This document shows, piece after piece, positions 1 to 7,831 of a stretch of 64,000 nt of DNA. Made by a program: the position numbers and the translations under genes. Source of the DNA: Demequina sp. NBRC 110054. Its GTDB lineage: Bacteria > Actinomycetota > Actinomycetes > Actinomycetales > Demequinaceae. Position 1 is the first letter of the stretch. Each line of letters opens with the position of its first letter. The notes beneath the pieces were generated by a model. The model was given only the letters and a program-made list of their open reading frames with translations. It searched no databases and was not told the DNA's origin. Where the stretch lies: assembly GCF_002090115.1 (NCBI RefSeq), contig NZ_BBRK01000004.1, forward strand, positions 1,364,001-1,428,000, in the 5' to 3' direction.

Positions 1-1115
1 AGCCGATCTGGGCGACCGAGGACTCGGCTCCGGCCGCGCGGCTGCGCGACGCCGGCGCGGTGATCTTCGCCAAGACGGCGATGCCCGACCTCGGCATGGT
101 CGCGTCGGGCCTCAGCAGCGCGTATGGGACGGTCCGCAACCCGTGGAACCCGGAGATGTCGCCTGGCGGCTCGAGCTCGGGCGCGGGCGTGCTCGTCGCA
201 TCCGGGGTCGGTCCCCTCGCCGTCGGCACCGACCTCGGCGGCTCGGTCCGCATCCCCGCCGCGCACCACGGACTGTTCGGCTTCAAGCCCACCCAGGGCC
301 GGATCCCCTACGCCCCCGCGAGCGCGGTCCGCACCCCGGGACCGCTCGCCCGGAGCATCGACGACATGGAGCTCCTGCTCGCGGCGCTCGCGATCAGCGA
401 TCCGTCCGACCTGCTCGCCCTGCCCGGTCGCTACGAGCCGGGCGCGGCCCTCGAGTCCTTCACCGGGCTGCGCGTCGCTGTGGTCCGCGATGCGGGCTCC
501 GGGATGCCGACCGGCGACGAGGAGTGGGCCGCGGTCGAGCGCCTCGCGGGGGTCATGTCCGATGCGGGCGCGGAGCTCGAGACGATGCCGGACCTGGGCC
601 TGGTCCCCGAGGACCAGGACGCGATCCTCGCGACGTTCCGCAACCGCGTGCTCGTCGAGATGGACGGCGCGCCGCTCGAGCGCTGGGGCCGGCTCATCCC
701 CGAGCTGTGGGAGTTCGTGAAGCCCGGCTACGACCTGTCCGCGCTCGCGCTCGGCACCGCGATGGCGAGGCTCGACCGCGCGCGCGAGCAGGTGCGGCGC
801 GCGACCGCAGGCTTCGACCTCATCCTGACGCCCGCGCTGTCGGTCGCGGCCTTCCCCGCGGAGCTCGCCGCACCCGAGGGTGCGCGCTCGACGATCGACC
901 ACTGCCAGCTCACCGCATGGTTCAACCAGACGGGACAGCCCGCGGGCGTCGTGCCGGGCGGACTCACGTCGGCGGGGATGCCGATCGGGGTGCAGCTCGC
1001 GGGCCAGCGCTTGGACGACGCGCGCGTGGTCGCGGCGATGCGCCTCGCAAGCCAGCTCGCCGGCACGAGCCTCGACTATCCGCTGCTCGAGTCCCACGTG
1101 ACCGGAGCCGAGTGA
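1..1115 (+). CDS. Amidase (amidase signature family), 5' end outside the window
   Basis: The reading frame is open from the first bases, so the start lies upstream; about 371 C-terminal residues are visible. The family hydrolyses amides with a Lys-cisSer-Ser triad. The cis-Ser loop (PGGSSSGAG) and the nucleophile segment (GTDLGGSVRIP) are both present, followed by the usual GLFGFKPTQGRIP stretch; the catalytic Lys would lie in the missing part. The C-terminal GMPIGVQLAGQ motif is intact. The stop is 2 nt before the next gene's ATG, so the two are probably cotranscribed. It differs clearly from the amidases at 5050-6450 and 13149-14690, so it is not a local duplicate. Substrate is unknown. Family assignment is firm. 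Confidence 0.9.
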   Translation, partial: PIWATEDSAPAARLRDAGAVIFAKTAMPDLGMVASGLSSAYGTVRNPWNPEMSPGGSSSGAGVLVASGVGPLAVGTDLGGSVRIPAAHHGLFGFKPTQGRIPYAPASAVRTPGPLARSIDDMELLLAALAISDPSDLLALPGRYEPGAALESFTGLRVAVVRDAGSGMPTGDEEWAAVERLAGVMSDAGAELETMPDLGLVPEDQDAILATFRNRVLVEMDGAPLERWGRLIPELWEFVKPGYDLSALALGTAMARLDRAREQVRRATAGFDLILTPALSVAAFPAELAAPEGARSTIDHCQLTAWFNQTGQPAGVVPGGLTSAGMPIGVQLAGQRLDDARVVAAMRLASQLAGTSLDYPLLESHVTGAE

Positions 1116-1117
1116 GC

Positions 1118-1993
1118 ATGACGGTCCCCGCGTCGTGGACGGCGCTGCCGATCATCCCCGCCGCCCCCGGCTGGTGGGGCGGCAACACCCACGTCTACGT
1201 CGAGCGGACCGGCGAGGGCGAGGTCGTGCACCGGCTCGCGCGTGCGCACCGTGCCCGCGTCATGCCGTTCGACGCATCCGCCGACCTGGTCGGGGCGCTC
1301 GCGTCCGCGGGACTCGGACCCGAGCTTGTCTCCTCGGAGCCCGGCCACCTCGTGACGCGCTGCCTCGAACCGGGTGCGATCGTGCTCAACCACACGAGGA
1401 TCCGCGAGCACGGGCTGATCGGGCGGGTCCTGGGGATGCATCGTGCCGTCGCGGCGCTTGACGTGGCTGTGCCCGTGCTCGATCCGGTGGCCGAGGTCGA
1501 GCGCCTGCTCGGCGTGCTCACGGACCTCGGCACGACCCTTCCGTACGGCGGCGACGAGGCCGCGCGCCTGGTCCTCGACTCGCGCGACGCGCTCACCGCG
1601 ACCGAGGCTGCCGTGCCGAGCCTCGGTGACGCCGCCGCGACCAACCTTCTGCTCCTGCCCGACGGATCCCTCCAGGCGGTCGGCGGCACCCTCGCATGTG
1701 CCGTCGACCCGGCGTACACCGCCGGAGCGCTGCTCGCGGAGTACGCGCCGTACCTCGGCTCGCCCGAGGAGCTCTTCATGGACGTGTGGGGCGGGTGGGA
1801 CGCGGCCGCGTACCGGCGGGCGAGGCTGTTCGGACTCGTCGACGACGTGCGCTGGGCCGCGATCTCGCGCATCGCCGCAGTGCTCGCGGACAATCCCGGA
1901 TTCGTCGCGAGCCACACCGGGAACCTGCGGGTGAAGCACGCCGTCGCGACGATGCACGACCCCGAGCTCGAGTCGTGGAGGGTCGCCGCATGA
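1118..1993 (+). CDS. Kinase-fold phosphotransferase-like protein, probably degenerate
   Basis: A 291-residue protein that resembles APH/choline-kinase proteins in layout. Where an active enzyme has the HxDxxxxN catalytic loop, this one reads LGDAAATNLLLLPDG: Asp and Asn remain but the His is gone. The expected metal-binding Asp in the following strand (VDYE in the next gene) is replaced by VGGTLACAVDP. I infer weak or no kinase activity and perhaps a regulatory or scaffolding role for the next protein, whose ATG overlaps this stop (ATGA). GTG at 1112 is an alternative start. The C-terminus (residues about 230-291) is rich in Trp and Arg. Family placement is by pattern only and moderately sure. 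Confidence 0.6.
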   Translation: MTVPASWTALPIIPAAPGWWGGNTHVYVERTGEGEVVHRLARAHRARVMPFDASADLVGALASAGLGPELVSSEPGHLVTRCLEPGAIVLNHTRIREHGLIGRVLGMHRAVAALDVAVPVLDPVAEVERLLGVLTDLGTTLPYGGDEAARLVLDSRDALTATEAAVPSLGDAAATNLLLLPDGSLQAVGGTLACAVDPAYTAGALLAEYAPYLGSPEELFMDVWGGWDAAAYRRARLFGLVDDVRWAAISRIAAVLADNPGFVASHTGNLRVKHAVATMHDPELESWRVAA

Positions 1994-3132
1994 CGGGCGC
2001 GGGGGAGAACGAGGCCCCCGGTCCGGTCGTGAACGAGACCGCCGGTCCGGTCGTGAACGAGACCGCCGGTCCGGTCGTGAACGAGACCGCCGGTCCGGTC
2101 GTGAACGAGACCGCCGGTCGGGTCGAGAACGAGACCACTGCTCCGGTCGAGAACGAGGCCGCCGCATCGTCCCTGTTGGCTGAGAGGCTCGACTCGCTTG
2201 CCGGGTGGCCCTGGCGTGGCCGCTCCCTGGAGCTGCACCCGATGGCCGGTGGGCTGAACAACGAGAACTGGCGCCTCGTGGTCGGCGGCGCCGAGCCAGG
2301 CAGGATCGTGCCCGGCAGTGTCGAGCCAGGCAGCACCGAGCCAGGCAGCGCCGAGCAGTACTTCCTCAAGGTCCCCGGCGCGGGCACCGACAGCTTCGTC
2401 GACCGCGACACCGCCCGCGAGGCCTCGCACGCTGCGGGAGCGCTCGGCATCGGCCCCACGGTCGCGTTCCACGACCCCGGGACGGGGATCGAGGCGACCG
2501 AGTTCCTCGACGGCTACCGCCACCTCACGGAGCTCGAGCTGTCGACCACGGACGCCGCCTTCGACGTCGTCAGGGCGTACAAGACCTTCCATGGCGCGGC
2601 GCCGCTGAGCCTCACCCGCACCTTCATCGACGAGATCGACGCGTCCCTCGACGACCTCGCGTCGCACGGCTGGAGGGTCCCCGACTGGGCCGAGCGCGCG
2701 ATGTCGCAGTGGTGGCGGGCCTCGCGGTCGCTGTCCGCGTCAGGGATCGACACTGTGCCGTGCCACAACGACCCGAACTACACGAACATGATGGTTGCCC
2801 CCGGCAAGCCCTTCAAGCTCGTCGACTACGAGTTCGCGGCGAACAACGACCCCTCGTACGAGGTGCTCGGGCTGATCTCGTACTACCCGATCCCGGCAGC
2901 GACCAAGCGAGAGCTGATCGAGGAGTACTTCGGTGCCTGGACGCCGTCCCTCGAGGCCCGGATGCACCTCATGCATCTCGCGATCCTGGTGCGGTTCTCA
3001 CTCTGGGCCATCGGAAACGCGTACTCGCTGCGCACCGACTACGACTATGAGAAGTTCGGCACGTCGTATCTGGTCATGGCCGACGGGATCATCCGCCACC
3101 CCGACTGGGAGACGTGGCTCAAGGCCGTGTGA
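1990..3132 (+). CDS. Choline/ethanolamine kinase-family phosphotransferase with repeat-bearing N-terminus
   Basis: 380 residues. After a low-complexity head, the kinase domain starts near residue 66: MAGGLNNENWRL is the nucleotide-binding loop, PCHNDPNYTNMM (258-269) the catalytic Brenner-type loop, and FKLVDYEFAANNDPSYE (276-292) the metal-binding Asp segment typical of choline kinases. The likely reaction is ATP-dependent phosphorylation of an amino alcohol or related small molecule. Residues 12-59 are six copies of an eight-residue unit like GPVVNETA, and a second insert rich in EPGS lies at 102-122 between two strands of the N-lobe. Both look like DNA repeat expansions tolerated in the protein. 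Start chosen at the ATGA overlap with the upstream gene. Confidence 0.8.
   Translation: MTGAGENEAPGPVVNETAGPVVNETAGPVVNETAGPVVNETAGRVENETTAPVENEAAASSLLAERLDSLAGWPWRGRSLELHPMAGGLNNENWRLVVGGAEPGRIVPGSVEPGSTEPGSAEQYFLKVPGAGTDSFVDRDTAREASHAAGALGIGPTVAFHDPGTGIEATEFLDGYRHLTELELSTTDAAFDVVRAYKTFHGAAPLSLTRTFIDEIDASLDDLASHGWRVPDWAERAMSQWWRASRSLSASGIDTVPCHNDPNYTNMMVAPGKPFKLVDYEFAANNDPSYEVLGLISYYPIPAATKRELIEEYFGAWTPSLEARMHLMHLAILVRFSLWAIGNAYSLRTDYDYEKFGTSYLVMADGIIRHPDWETWLKAV
2020..2163 (+). repeat. 24-bp tandem repeat array inside the kinase gene
   Basis: Six units of 24 bp: four identical (2020, 2044, 2068, 2092) and two diverged (2116, 2140). Each encodes GPVVNETA or a close variant, so the array keeps the frame at any copy number. 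It ends exactly where a CCGCATCGTCCC motif starts (2162). Copy number is a likely site of strain variation. Confidence 0.95.
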
Positions 3133-3147
3133 CGCGGGGCTCGGCCC

Positions 3148-3246
3148 CGACAGTGTGAACCACTCCCACAGACGACACCCCGGCGAGTCGCGGACTTGCC
3201 GGGGTGTCGCTCTGCGTGTCGCGCTGAGATCGGTTCGGACTGTCGG
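3148..3246. repeat. Family C inverted repeat, copy 1
   Basis: Lies between convergent genes. The left end CGACAGTGTGAACCACTC pairs imperfectly with the right end GAGATCGGTTCGGACTGTCG. Inside, CGACACCCCGGCGAG pairs with TGCCGGGGTGTCG (about 3173-3209), a strong hairpin that may also end transcription of one or both flanking genes. Other copies are at 23152-23189 (half) and 34311-34406. Confidence 0.75.
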
Positions 3247-3271
3247 TGGCAGCCCGCGCCGTCCGCGAGAG

Positions 3272-4216
3272 TCAGACCCGCGTCGACTCGAGCACCTTCA
3301 CGAGCTCGGCGCAGAAGTCGTCGATCGCGGCCATCGCCGCCGGGGACGACGCCGCCGACACGAAGCCGTGGATGAGGCCCGCGTACTCGCGGTGCACGGT
3401 CGTGACGCCGGCCTCGAGGTAGGCGTCACGCAGCACGGTGCCGTGGTCCTTGATCGGGTCGAACTCGGCCGTGACGATGACCGCGGGCGCGAGGTCGGCG
3501 AGGCTCTCGCTCAGCAGCGGCGAGGCGATCGGGTCCCAGCGCAGGTCCGGGTCCACGAGGTAGGCGCGGTCGGGGAAGTCGACCGGCGGGGTCTCGAGCA
3601 GGTACCCGGTCGCGAGGTCGTCCATCGACGGGTAGCGCTTGGACAGGTCGCACGAGGGGTAGATGAGCAGCTGCGCGCCGAGCTTCACGCCCGCGTCGCG
3701 CGCCCACACCGAGAGCGAGGAGCCGAAGTTGCCGCCCGCGCTGTCGCCCGCGATGACCACCGCCTCAGCGTCGCCGCCGAGCTCCTCGATGTGCTCGTGC
3801 GCCCACAGGATCGAGTCGCGCGCGTCCTCCCAGCCGGCGGGGAAGGGGTGCTCGGGGGCGAGGCGATAGTCGATGCTCACGACCACCGCGCGCGCCTCGC
3901 GCGCGATGCGACGCGTGACCGGGTCGTAGATCTCGACGCTTCCCATGACCCACGAGCCGCCATGCGCGTAGACGATGGTGGGGCAGGGCTGGGTCACGCC
4001 CTCGGGGCGGTAGATGCGCGCCGGGACGGGGCCGCCGGAGGCCGGGATGACGACGTCCTCGGTGTCGATGCCCTCGACCACGTCGATCCCGAACGCGCCC
4101 TCGCGCCAGTCCGCCATCTGCTGACGGATCTGCTCGATCGTCGGCGGCTCGGTGGCCGCGGCCTTCTGCGCGTTGACCCAGTCGATGATGCGGGCGATGT
4201 CGGGATCGAGGGGCAT
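3272..4216 (-). CDS. Alpha/beta-hydrolase esterase of the HSL (hormone-sensitive lipase) family
   Basis: 314 residues. The oxyanion motif HGGSW (in YAHGGSWVMGS) and the nucleophile elbow GDSAGGN are those of HSL/Aes-type carboxylesterases; the acid lies in EFDPIKD and the His in LIHGFV near the C-terminus. It should be cytoplasmic, with no signal peptide, and hydrolyse short or medium acyl esters. The start is 10 nt after the GntR gene's stop, so it is the last gene of a minus-strand set: MFS transporter, amidase, regulator, esterase. Together with the amidases this suggests breakdown of an ester- or amide-containing compound. Substrate not known. Confidence 0.9.
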   Translation of the reverse strand: MPLDPDIARIIDWVNAQKAAATEPPTIEQIRQQMADWREGAFGIDVVEGIDTEDVVIPASGGPVPARIYRPEGVTQPCPTIVYAHGGSWVMGSVEIYDPVTRRIAREARAVVVSIDYRLAPEHPFPAGWEDARDSILWAHEHIEELGGDAEAVVIAGDSAGGNFGSSLSVWARDAGVKLGAQLLIYPSCDLSKRYPSMDDLATGYLLETPPVDFPDRAYLVDPDLRWDPIASPLLSESLADLAPAVIVTAEFDPIKDHGTVLRDAYLEAGVTTVHREYAGLIHGFVSAASSPAAMAAIDDFCAELVKVLESTRV

Positions 4217-4226
4217 GGGGTTCTCC

Positions 4227-4985
4227 TTAGAGGGTGGCGGCCAGCAACGCGCGCTCGCTCTCGCTCACGTGGTCGCCGTAGTACTCGAGGATGTAGCGCT
4301 TCGCGAGGCCTCCCGCGAGCTGCCCGTCGCGGGCGCGGATGGCCTCGAGGATCTCGGCGTCGTGCGCGCGCGACTCGCGCATGAGCTCGACCGCGTCGGT
4401 CGCGGAGCTGAGCTTCGACTGGATCATCTCGAACATGAGGTCCTGCGTGACCTTGCCGATCAGGGTGACGAGGCCGTTGTGGCCCGCCTCCCACACGGCC
4501 TCGTGGAACTGCACCTCCGCGCGGGTGAACGCCTCGGGAGTGTGGTCCCCGTCGATGACCTCCTGCATGACCGCGATCGCGGCGTCCATGCGGGCGAGCT
4601 GCTCGTCGCTGCGCAGCGTCGCGGCGCGCGAGCACGCGACGGACTCGATCGACATGCGCACGGGCAGGAAGTCGGCGAGGTTGAGGTTGTTGGTGCGCAC
4701 GAGCCGGCGCACGGGCCGCACGAGCAGGTCCGCCGACGGTGGGAGGATCTCGGGGCCGCGCGGGTCGCCGTGGCGCGAGCGGATCACGCCCATGCTCTCG
4801 AGCACGCGCAGCGCCTCGCGCACCGTGGGACGCGAGACCGAGAAGTTCTCCATCATCTCGCGCTCCGAGGGCAGGTGCTGGCCGGGCTTGAGGGAGCCGT
4901 CGGCGATCGCGTCCTCGACCTGCGAGACGATCATCTCGTACGCGCGCTGGGTCTTGACCGCCTGGAAGTCGCTTCCCTGACTCAT
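4227..4985 (-). CDS. GntR-family transcriptional regulator, FadR/FCD subfamily
   Basis: 252 residues. The N-terminal winged helix-turn-helix is clear (LPSEREMMENFSVSRPTVRE, residues about 39-58), followed by an all-helical FCD ligand domain with the family's metal-binding residues likely around FHEAV and RAHDAEIL. FCD regulators usually bind a carboxylate and repress a linked catabolic operon through TNGTNNNACNA sites. Two such sites are present nearby (6475-6485 and 7767-7777), sharing TGGTCTNACCA. I infer that it controls the minus-strand set and the divergent ABC transporter. Its gene lies within the set it would regulate, 64 nt after the amidase stop. Confidence 0.9.
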   Translation of the reverse strand: MSQGSDFQAVKTQRAYEMIVSQVEDAIADGSLKPGQHLPSEREMMENFSVSRPTVREALRVLESMGVIRSRHGDPRGPEILPPSADLLVRPVRRLVRTNNLNLADFLPVRMSIESVACSRAATLRSDEQLARMDAAIAVMQEVIDGDHTPEAFTRAEVQFHEAVWEAGHNGLVTLIGKVTQDLMFEMIQSKLSSATDAVELMRESRAHDAEILEAIRARDGQLAGGLAKRYILEYYGDHVSESERALLAATL

Positions 4986-5049
4986 CCTGTCTCCTGTCCT
5001 GGCTGCAGCATCGTCGCGAGCCGCGTGCTGTGCTGAACGTTACTGGTCA

Positions 5050-6450
5050 TCAACTGGGCCACACCGGGTCGGCGGTCTCGGGTCGTGCCTGCTCGAGCCA
5101 CGCGGCGAGCCTCAGCAGCGCCACGTCCTCGAACCTCCGGGTCGCGAGCTGCACGCCGATCGGGCGGCCGTCGGCGGTGAAGCCGGCGTTGACCGTGACC
5201 GCGGGCTGGTCCGAGAAGTTGTACGGCGCGGTGAAGCCGATGTGGTGCAGCGACGTCGCCGGGGCGTTCGACGGCATCGGCCACTCGGCGGGGAACGCTG
5301 CGCCAGGGGAGACCGGGGAGACGACCACGTCGTACGGCAGGGTCGACGCGACCGTGGTGCGCCGCAGGTCCAGCACCGCCTGGTAGCCGTCGAGGACCTG
5401 GATGCCGTCCACGCCTCGCGCGCCCTCCGCCCACTCCATGACGAACGGCAGCACCTTCGCGCGCTTCGCGGGGTCCATGTGCTCCATGTCCGCGAGCGAG
5501 CGAGCGCGCAGGAACAGGTCGAGCCCGTCCATCATGGGCTCGGTCGCGAACGGCGAGATCTCCTCGACCTCCGCGCCCGCGTCGGAGAGCATCGCGACGA
5601 CGGCGCGCACCGTGTCCGCGACCTCGGGGTCCACGGGCAGTCCCCAGCCTGCGTCGACGTGCCACGCGACGCGCAGTCCCCTGGGCTCGGTGGACGCGCC
5701 ATGGACGATGCTCATCCAGTCGAGCTCGACGGGCACCTGGGTGTGGTCGCGGGGGTCGGCGCCGGTCGCGATCGCCATGAACAGGGCGGTGTCGGCGACG
5801 GTGCGGGTGAGGGGGCCGATCGTGCGTCCCATGTAGGCCGAGTCGACGGGCACGAGCCCGTACGTGGGCTTGAGGCCCACGAGGCCGAGCCATGAGGCGG
5901 GCAGACGGACCGAGCCGCCGATGTCGCTTCCGGAATGGAGCGGTCCGAGCTGTGCGGCCGCCGCCGCGCTCGCGCCCGCGGACGAGCCGCCGACGGTCCA
6001 CGCCTGGTTCCAGGGGCTGCGCGTGATGCCGTGCAGGCTGGAGACGCCCGACGAGAGCATTCCGAGGTCGGGCATCGTGGTCTTGCCGAAGCGGACCGCT
6101 CCCGCGCGCTCCATGAGCGCGGCGACGGGGCCGTCCTCTGCGGCGGGCGGGTTGTCCTCGCCACTCGCGGAGCCGCCCGGAAGCGGGGTGCCCTGGGTCG
6201 CGACGTTCTCCTTGAGCGTGAGCGGCACGCCGTCGATGACGCTGAGCGGCTCGCCCGCGCGCCACCGCGCGGCGCTCGCCTCGGCCGAGGCGCGGGCGTG
6301 CTCGGGCTCGAGCCGGTAGAAGGCGTTGATCCGCGGCTCCCAGGACTCGGTGCGCGCAAGCGTCTCCTCGATCGCCTCGACGGGGTCGAGCGTCCCCGCG
6401 CGGAAGGCCTCGACGAGGCCGACGGCGGTGAGCTGGGTGGGATCCGTCAT
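5050..6450 (-). CDS. Amidase (amidase signature family)
   Basis: 466 residues from the ATG at 6450, chosen because GGAGG lies about 7 nt upstream; a longer form from 6489 would overlap the MFS gene. The triad is visible: Lys in PLTLKENVA, cis-Ser in VGGSSAGAS, nucleophile in SDIGGSVRLP. GRPIGVQLATRRFEDVALL is the usual C-terminal motif. It lies 16 nt after the MFS stop, so transport and hydrolysis are probably cotranscribed. The upstream TGGTCTGACCA (6475-6485) could give this gene separate control. Substrate unknown; related proteins are often annotated as Asp/Glu-tRNA amidotransferase A-like, but no gatB or gatC is near, so a catabolic amidase is more likely. Confidence 0.9.
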   Translation of the reverse strand: MTDPTQLTAVGLVEAFRAGTLDPVEAIEETLARTESWEPRINAFYRLEPEHARASAEASAARWRAGEPLSVIDGVPLTLKENVATQGTPLPGGSASGEDNPPAAEDGPVAALMERAGAVRFGKTTMPDLGMLSSGVSSLHGITRSPWNQAWTVGGSSAGASAAAAAQLGPLHSGSDIGGSVRLPASWLGLVGLKPTYGLVPVDSAYMGRTIGPLTRTVADTALFMAIATGADPRDHTQVPVELDWMSIVHGASTEPRGLRVAWHVDAGWGLPVDPEVADTVRAVVAMLSDAGAEVEEISPFATEPMMDGLDLFLRARSLADMEHMDPAKRAKVLPFVMEWAEGARGVDGIQVLDGYQAVLDLRRTTVASTLPYDVVVSPVSPGAAFPAEWPMPSNAPATSLHHIGFTAPYNFSDQPAVTVNAGFTADGRPIGVQLATRRFEDVALLRLAAWLEQARPETADPVWPS

Positions 6451-6466
6451 GGGTGACGCCTCCAAT

Positions 6467-7708
6467 TCATGCACTGGTCTGACCAGCATACTGACGCATT
6501 GTTTCGTTCTCGATTCGCGTGGGTCGGGCCGCGATCAGCGTCGCCGCGAGGCCAGGGAGAGCGACCGCGCTGAGGAACACCAGGGGTGCTGTCCAGGTGC
6601 CCGTGTGCTCGTAGAGGACGCCCACGACGAGCGGCCCAGCGAGGCCGAGCACGTAGCCGACGCTCTGGGAGAAGCCTGACAGCGCCGCGGCGCCGTGCTC
6701 GGTGCGCGAGCGCAGGTGGAACATCGTCAGGCAGGCCGGGAAGAGCATCGGTCCGAGGCCCGCGATGGCCACCCACAGCGCGGGCGCGGCGCTCGGTGCG
6801 AGCGCGAGTCCCGCGTTGCCGACGATGGTCGCGAGCATCCCGAGCGACAGCAGCCAGGCGGCGCCGTCGGTGCGCTCGGTGAGCATCGGCATGAGCAGCG
6901 CGAGCGGGATCCCGAGCGCCGCGTAGAGCGACAGGAGCGCGCCCGCCTGGGTCGCATTGAGGTCTGCGGTCTCGGTGAGCAGGGTGGGGAGCCACGCGAA
7001 CATCGCGTAGCCGTTCATGGCGGAGACCGAGAAGATCACGCCGAGCGACCATGCGAGCGGTGACCGCCACATCGCGTTCTGCAGGCGCTTGATAGCCGCT
7101 TTATCAGGCTCGATGTCCTCGTTGACATTGCGTCCCGAACGGACCAGGGCGAGCCATGGGGTCGCGGCGATCGCGCTCAGCAGCGCCCAGGAGCCGAGCG
7201 ACACCCGCCAGCCGGCGGCGTCGGCGACCGGTGCGGCGACGAGGGGAGGCACCGCGGTGCTCACCGCGATGAGCGTCGCGTAGAGAGAGGTGATCGCGCC
7301 CGCGCGATCGGGGAAGTACCGCTTCACGATCGGTGGCAGCAGGACGTTTCCGATGGCCATCCCCGCGAGTCCCAGGAGCGTTCCGACGATGAGCACCGCG
7401 ATCGTGGGCGCGAGCGCGCGCACGAGGTGGCCGACGATCGTGACCGCCATCGCGACGACGAGCGTCGCCTCGAGGCCGAGCCGGGCCGCGAGGCGTGAGC
7501 CGGCCATGCCGAACAGCGCGAAGCACGCGGGTGGCAGCACCCCGAGGGTCGCGAGCGTCGCGACGTCGAGCTCGAGGTCCGCCCTGATCGCGTCGACGAT
7601 CGGCGACAGCGAGGCGATCGAGGTGCGGAGGGTGAGCGCGACCAGCACGACGCCCGCAAGAGCCAGCGACTTGCCTGCCAGCTGCGACGGCGAACCGGTT
7701 TTACTCAA
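6467..7708 (-). CDS. MFS transporter of the CynX/NimT type
   Basis: 413 residues with about twelve hydrophobic helices. The first helix (LALAGVVLVALTLRTSIASL) followed by PIVDAIRADLEL is typical of CynX/NimT transporters, which move small molecules such as cyanate or nitroimidazoles in either direction. Here it heads the minus-strand set with an amidase, so import of an amide or export of a product is the likely role; the sequence does not show which. The start (7708) is 123 nt from the divergent solute-binding protein gene, with a GntR-type palindrome between them. Confidence 0.85.
   Translation of the reverse strand: MSKTGSPSQLAGKSLALAGVVLVALTLRTSIASLSPIVDAIRADLELDVATLATLGVLPPACFALFGMAGSRLAARLGLEATLVVAMAVTIVGHLVRALAPTIAVLIVGTLLGLAGMAIGNVLLPPIVKRYFPDRAGAITSLYATLIAVSTAVPPLVAAPVADAAGWRVSLGSWALLSAIAATPWLALVRSGRNVNEDIEPDKAAIKRLQNAMWRSPLAWSLGVIFSVSAMNGYAMFAWLPTLLTETADLNATQAGALLSLYAALGIPLALLMPMLTERTDGAAWLLSLGMLATIVGNAGLALAPSAAPALWVAIAGLGPMLFPACLTMFHLRSRTEHGAAALSGFSQSVGYVLGLAGPLVVGVLYEHTGTWTAPLVFLSAVALPGLAATLIAARPTRIENETMRQYAGQTSA
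6475..6485. promoter_or_regulatory. Candidate GntR/FCD operator inside the 3' end of the MFS gene
   Basis: TGGTCTGACCA is a perfect palindrome around its centre and fits TNGTNNNACNA. It lies in the last codons of the transporter gene and 25 nt before the amidase start. It matches the site at 7767-7777 in all but one central base. Confidence 0.55.
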
Positions 7709-7766
7709 TTGATGACCTCGTGAAATCGGGGGGAAACAATGTGTGGGTAGTATGCCACATAGTTTA

Positions 7767-7777
7767 CTGGTCTTACC
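7767..7777. promoter_or_regulatory. Candidate GntR/FCD operator between divergent promoters
   Basis: TGGTCTTACCA fits TNGTNNNACNA. It lies in an A+T-rich stretch of the 123-bp gap between the MFS gene (minus) and the solute-binding protein gene (plus), 55 nt before the latter's start, where one bound dimer could act on both promoters. Confidence 0.65.
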
Positions 7778-7831
7778 ACTAGGACCGGCGAGCTACCGCA
7801 CCAGCTCCTTCCACCGAGAGGTCCCGAAGAG

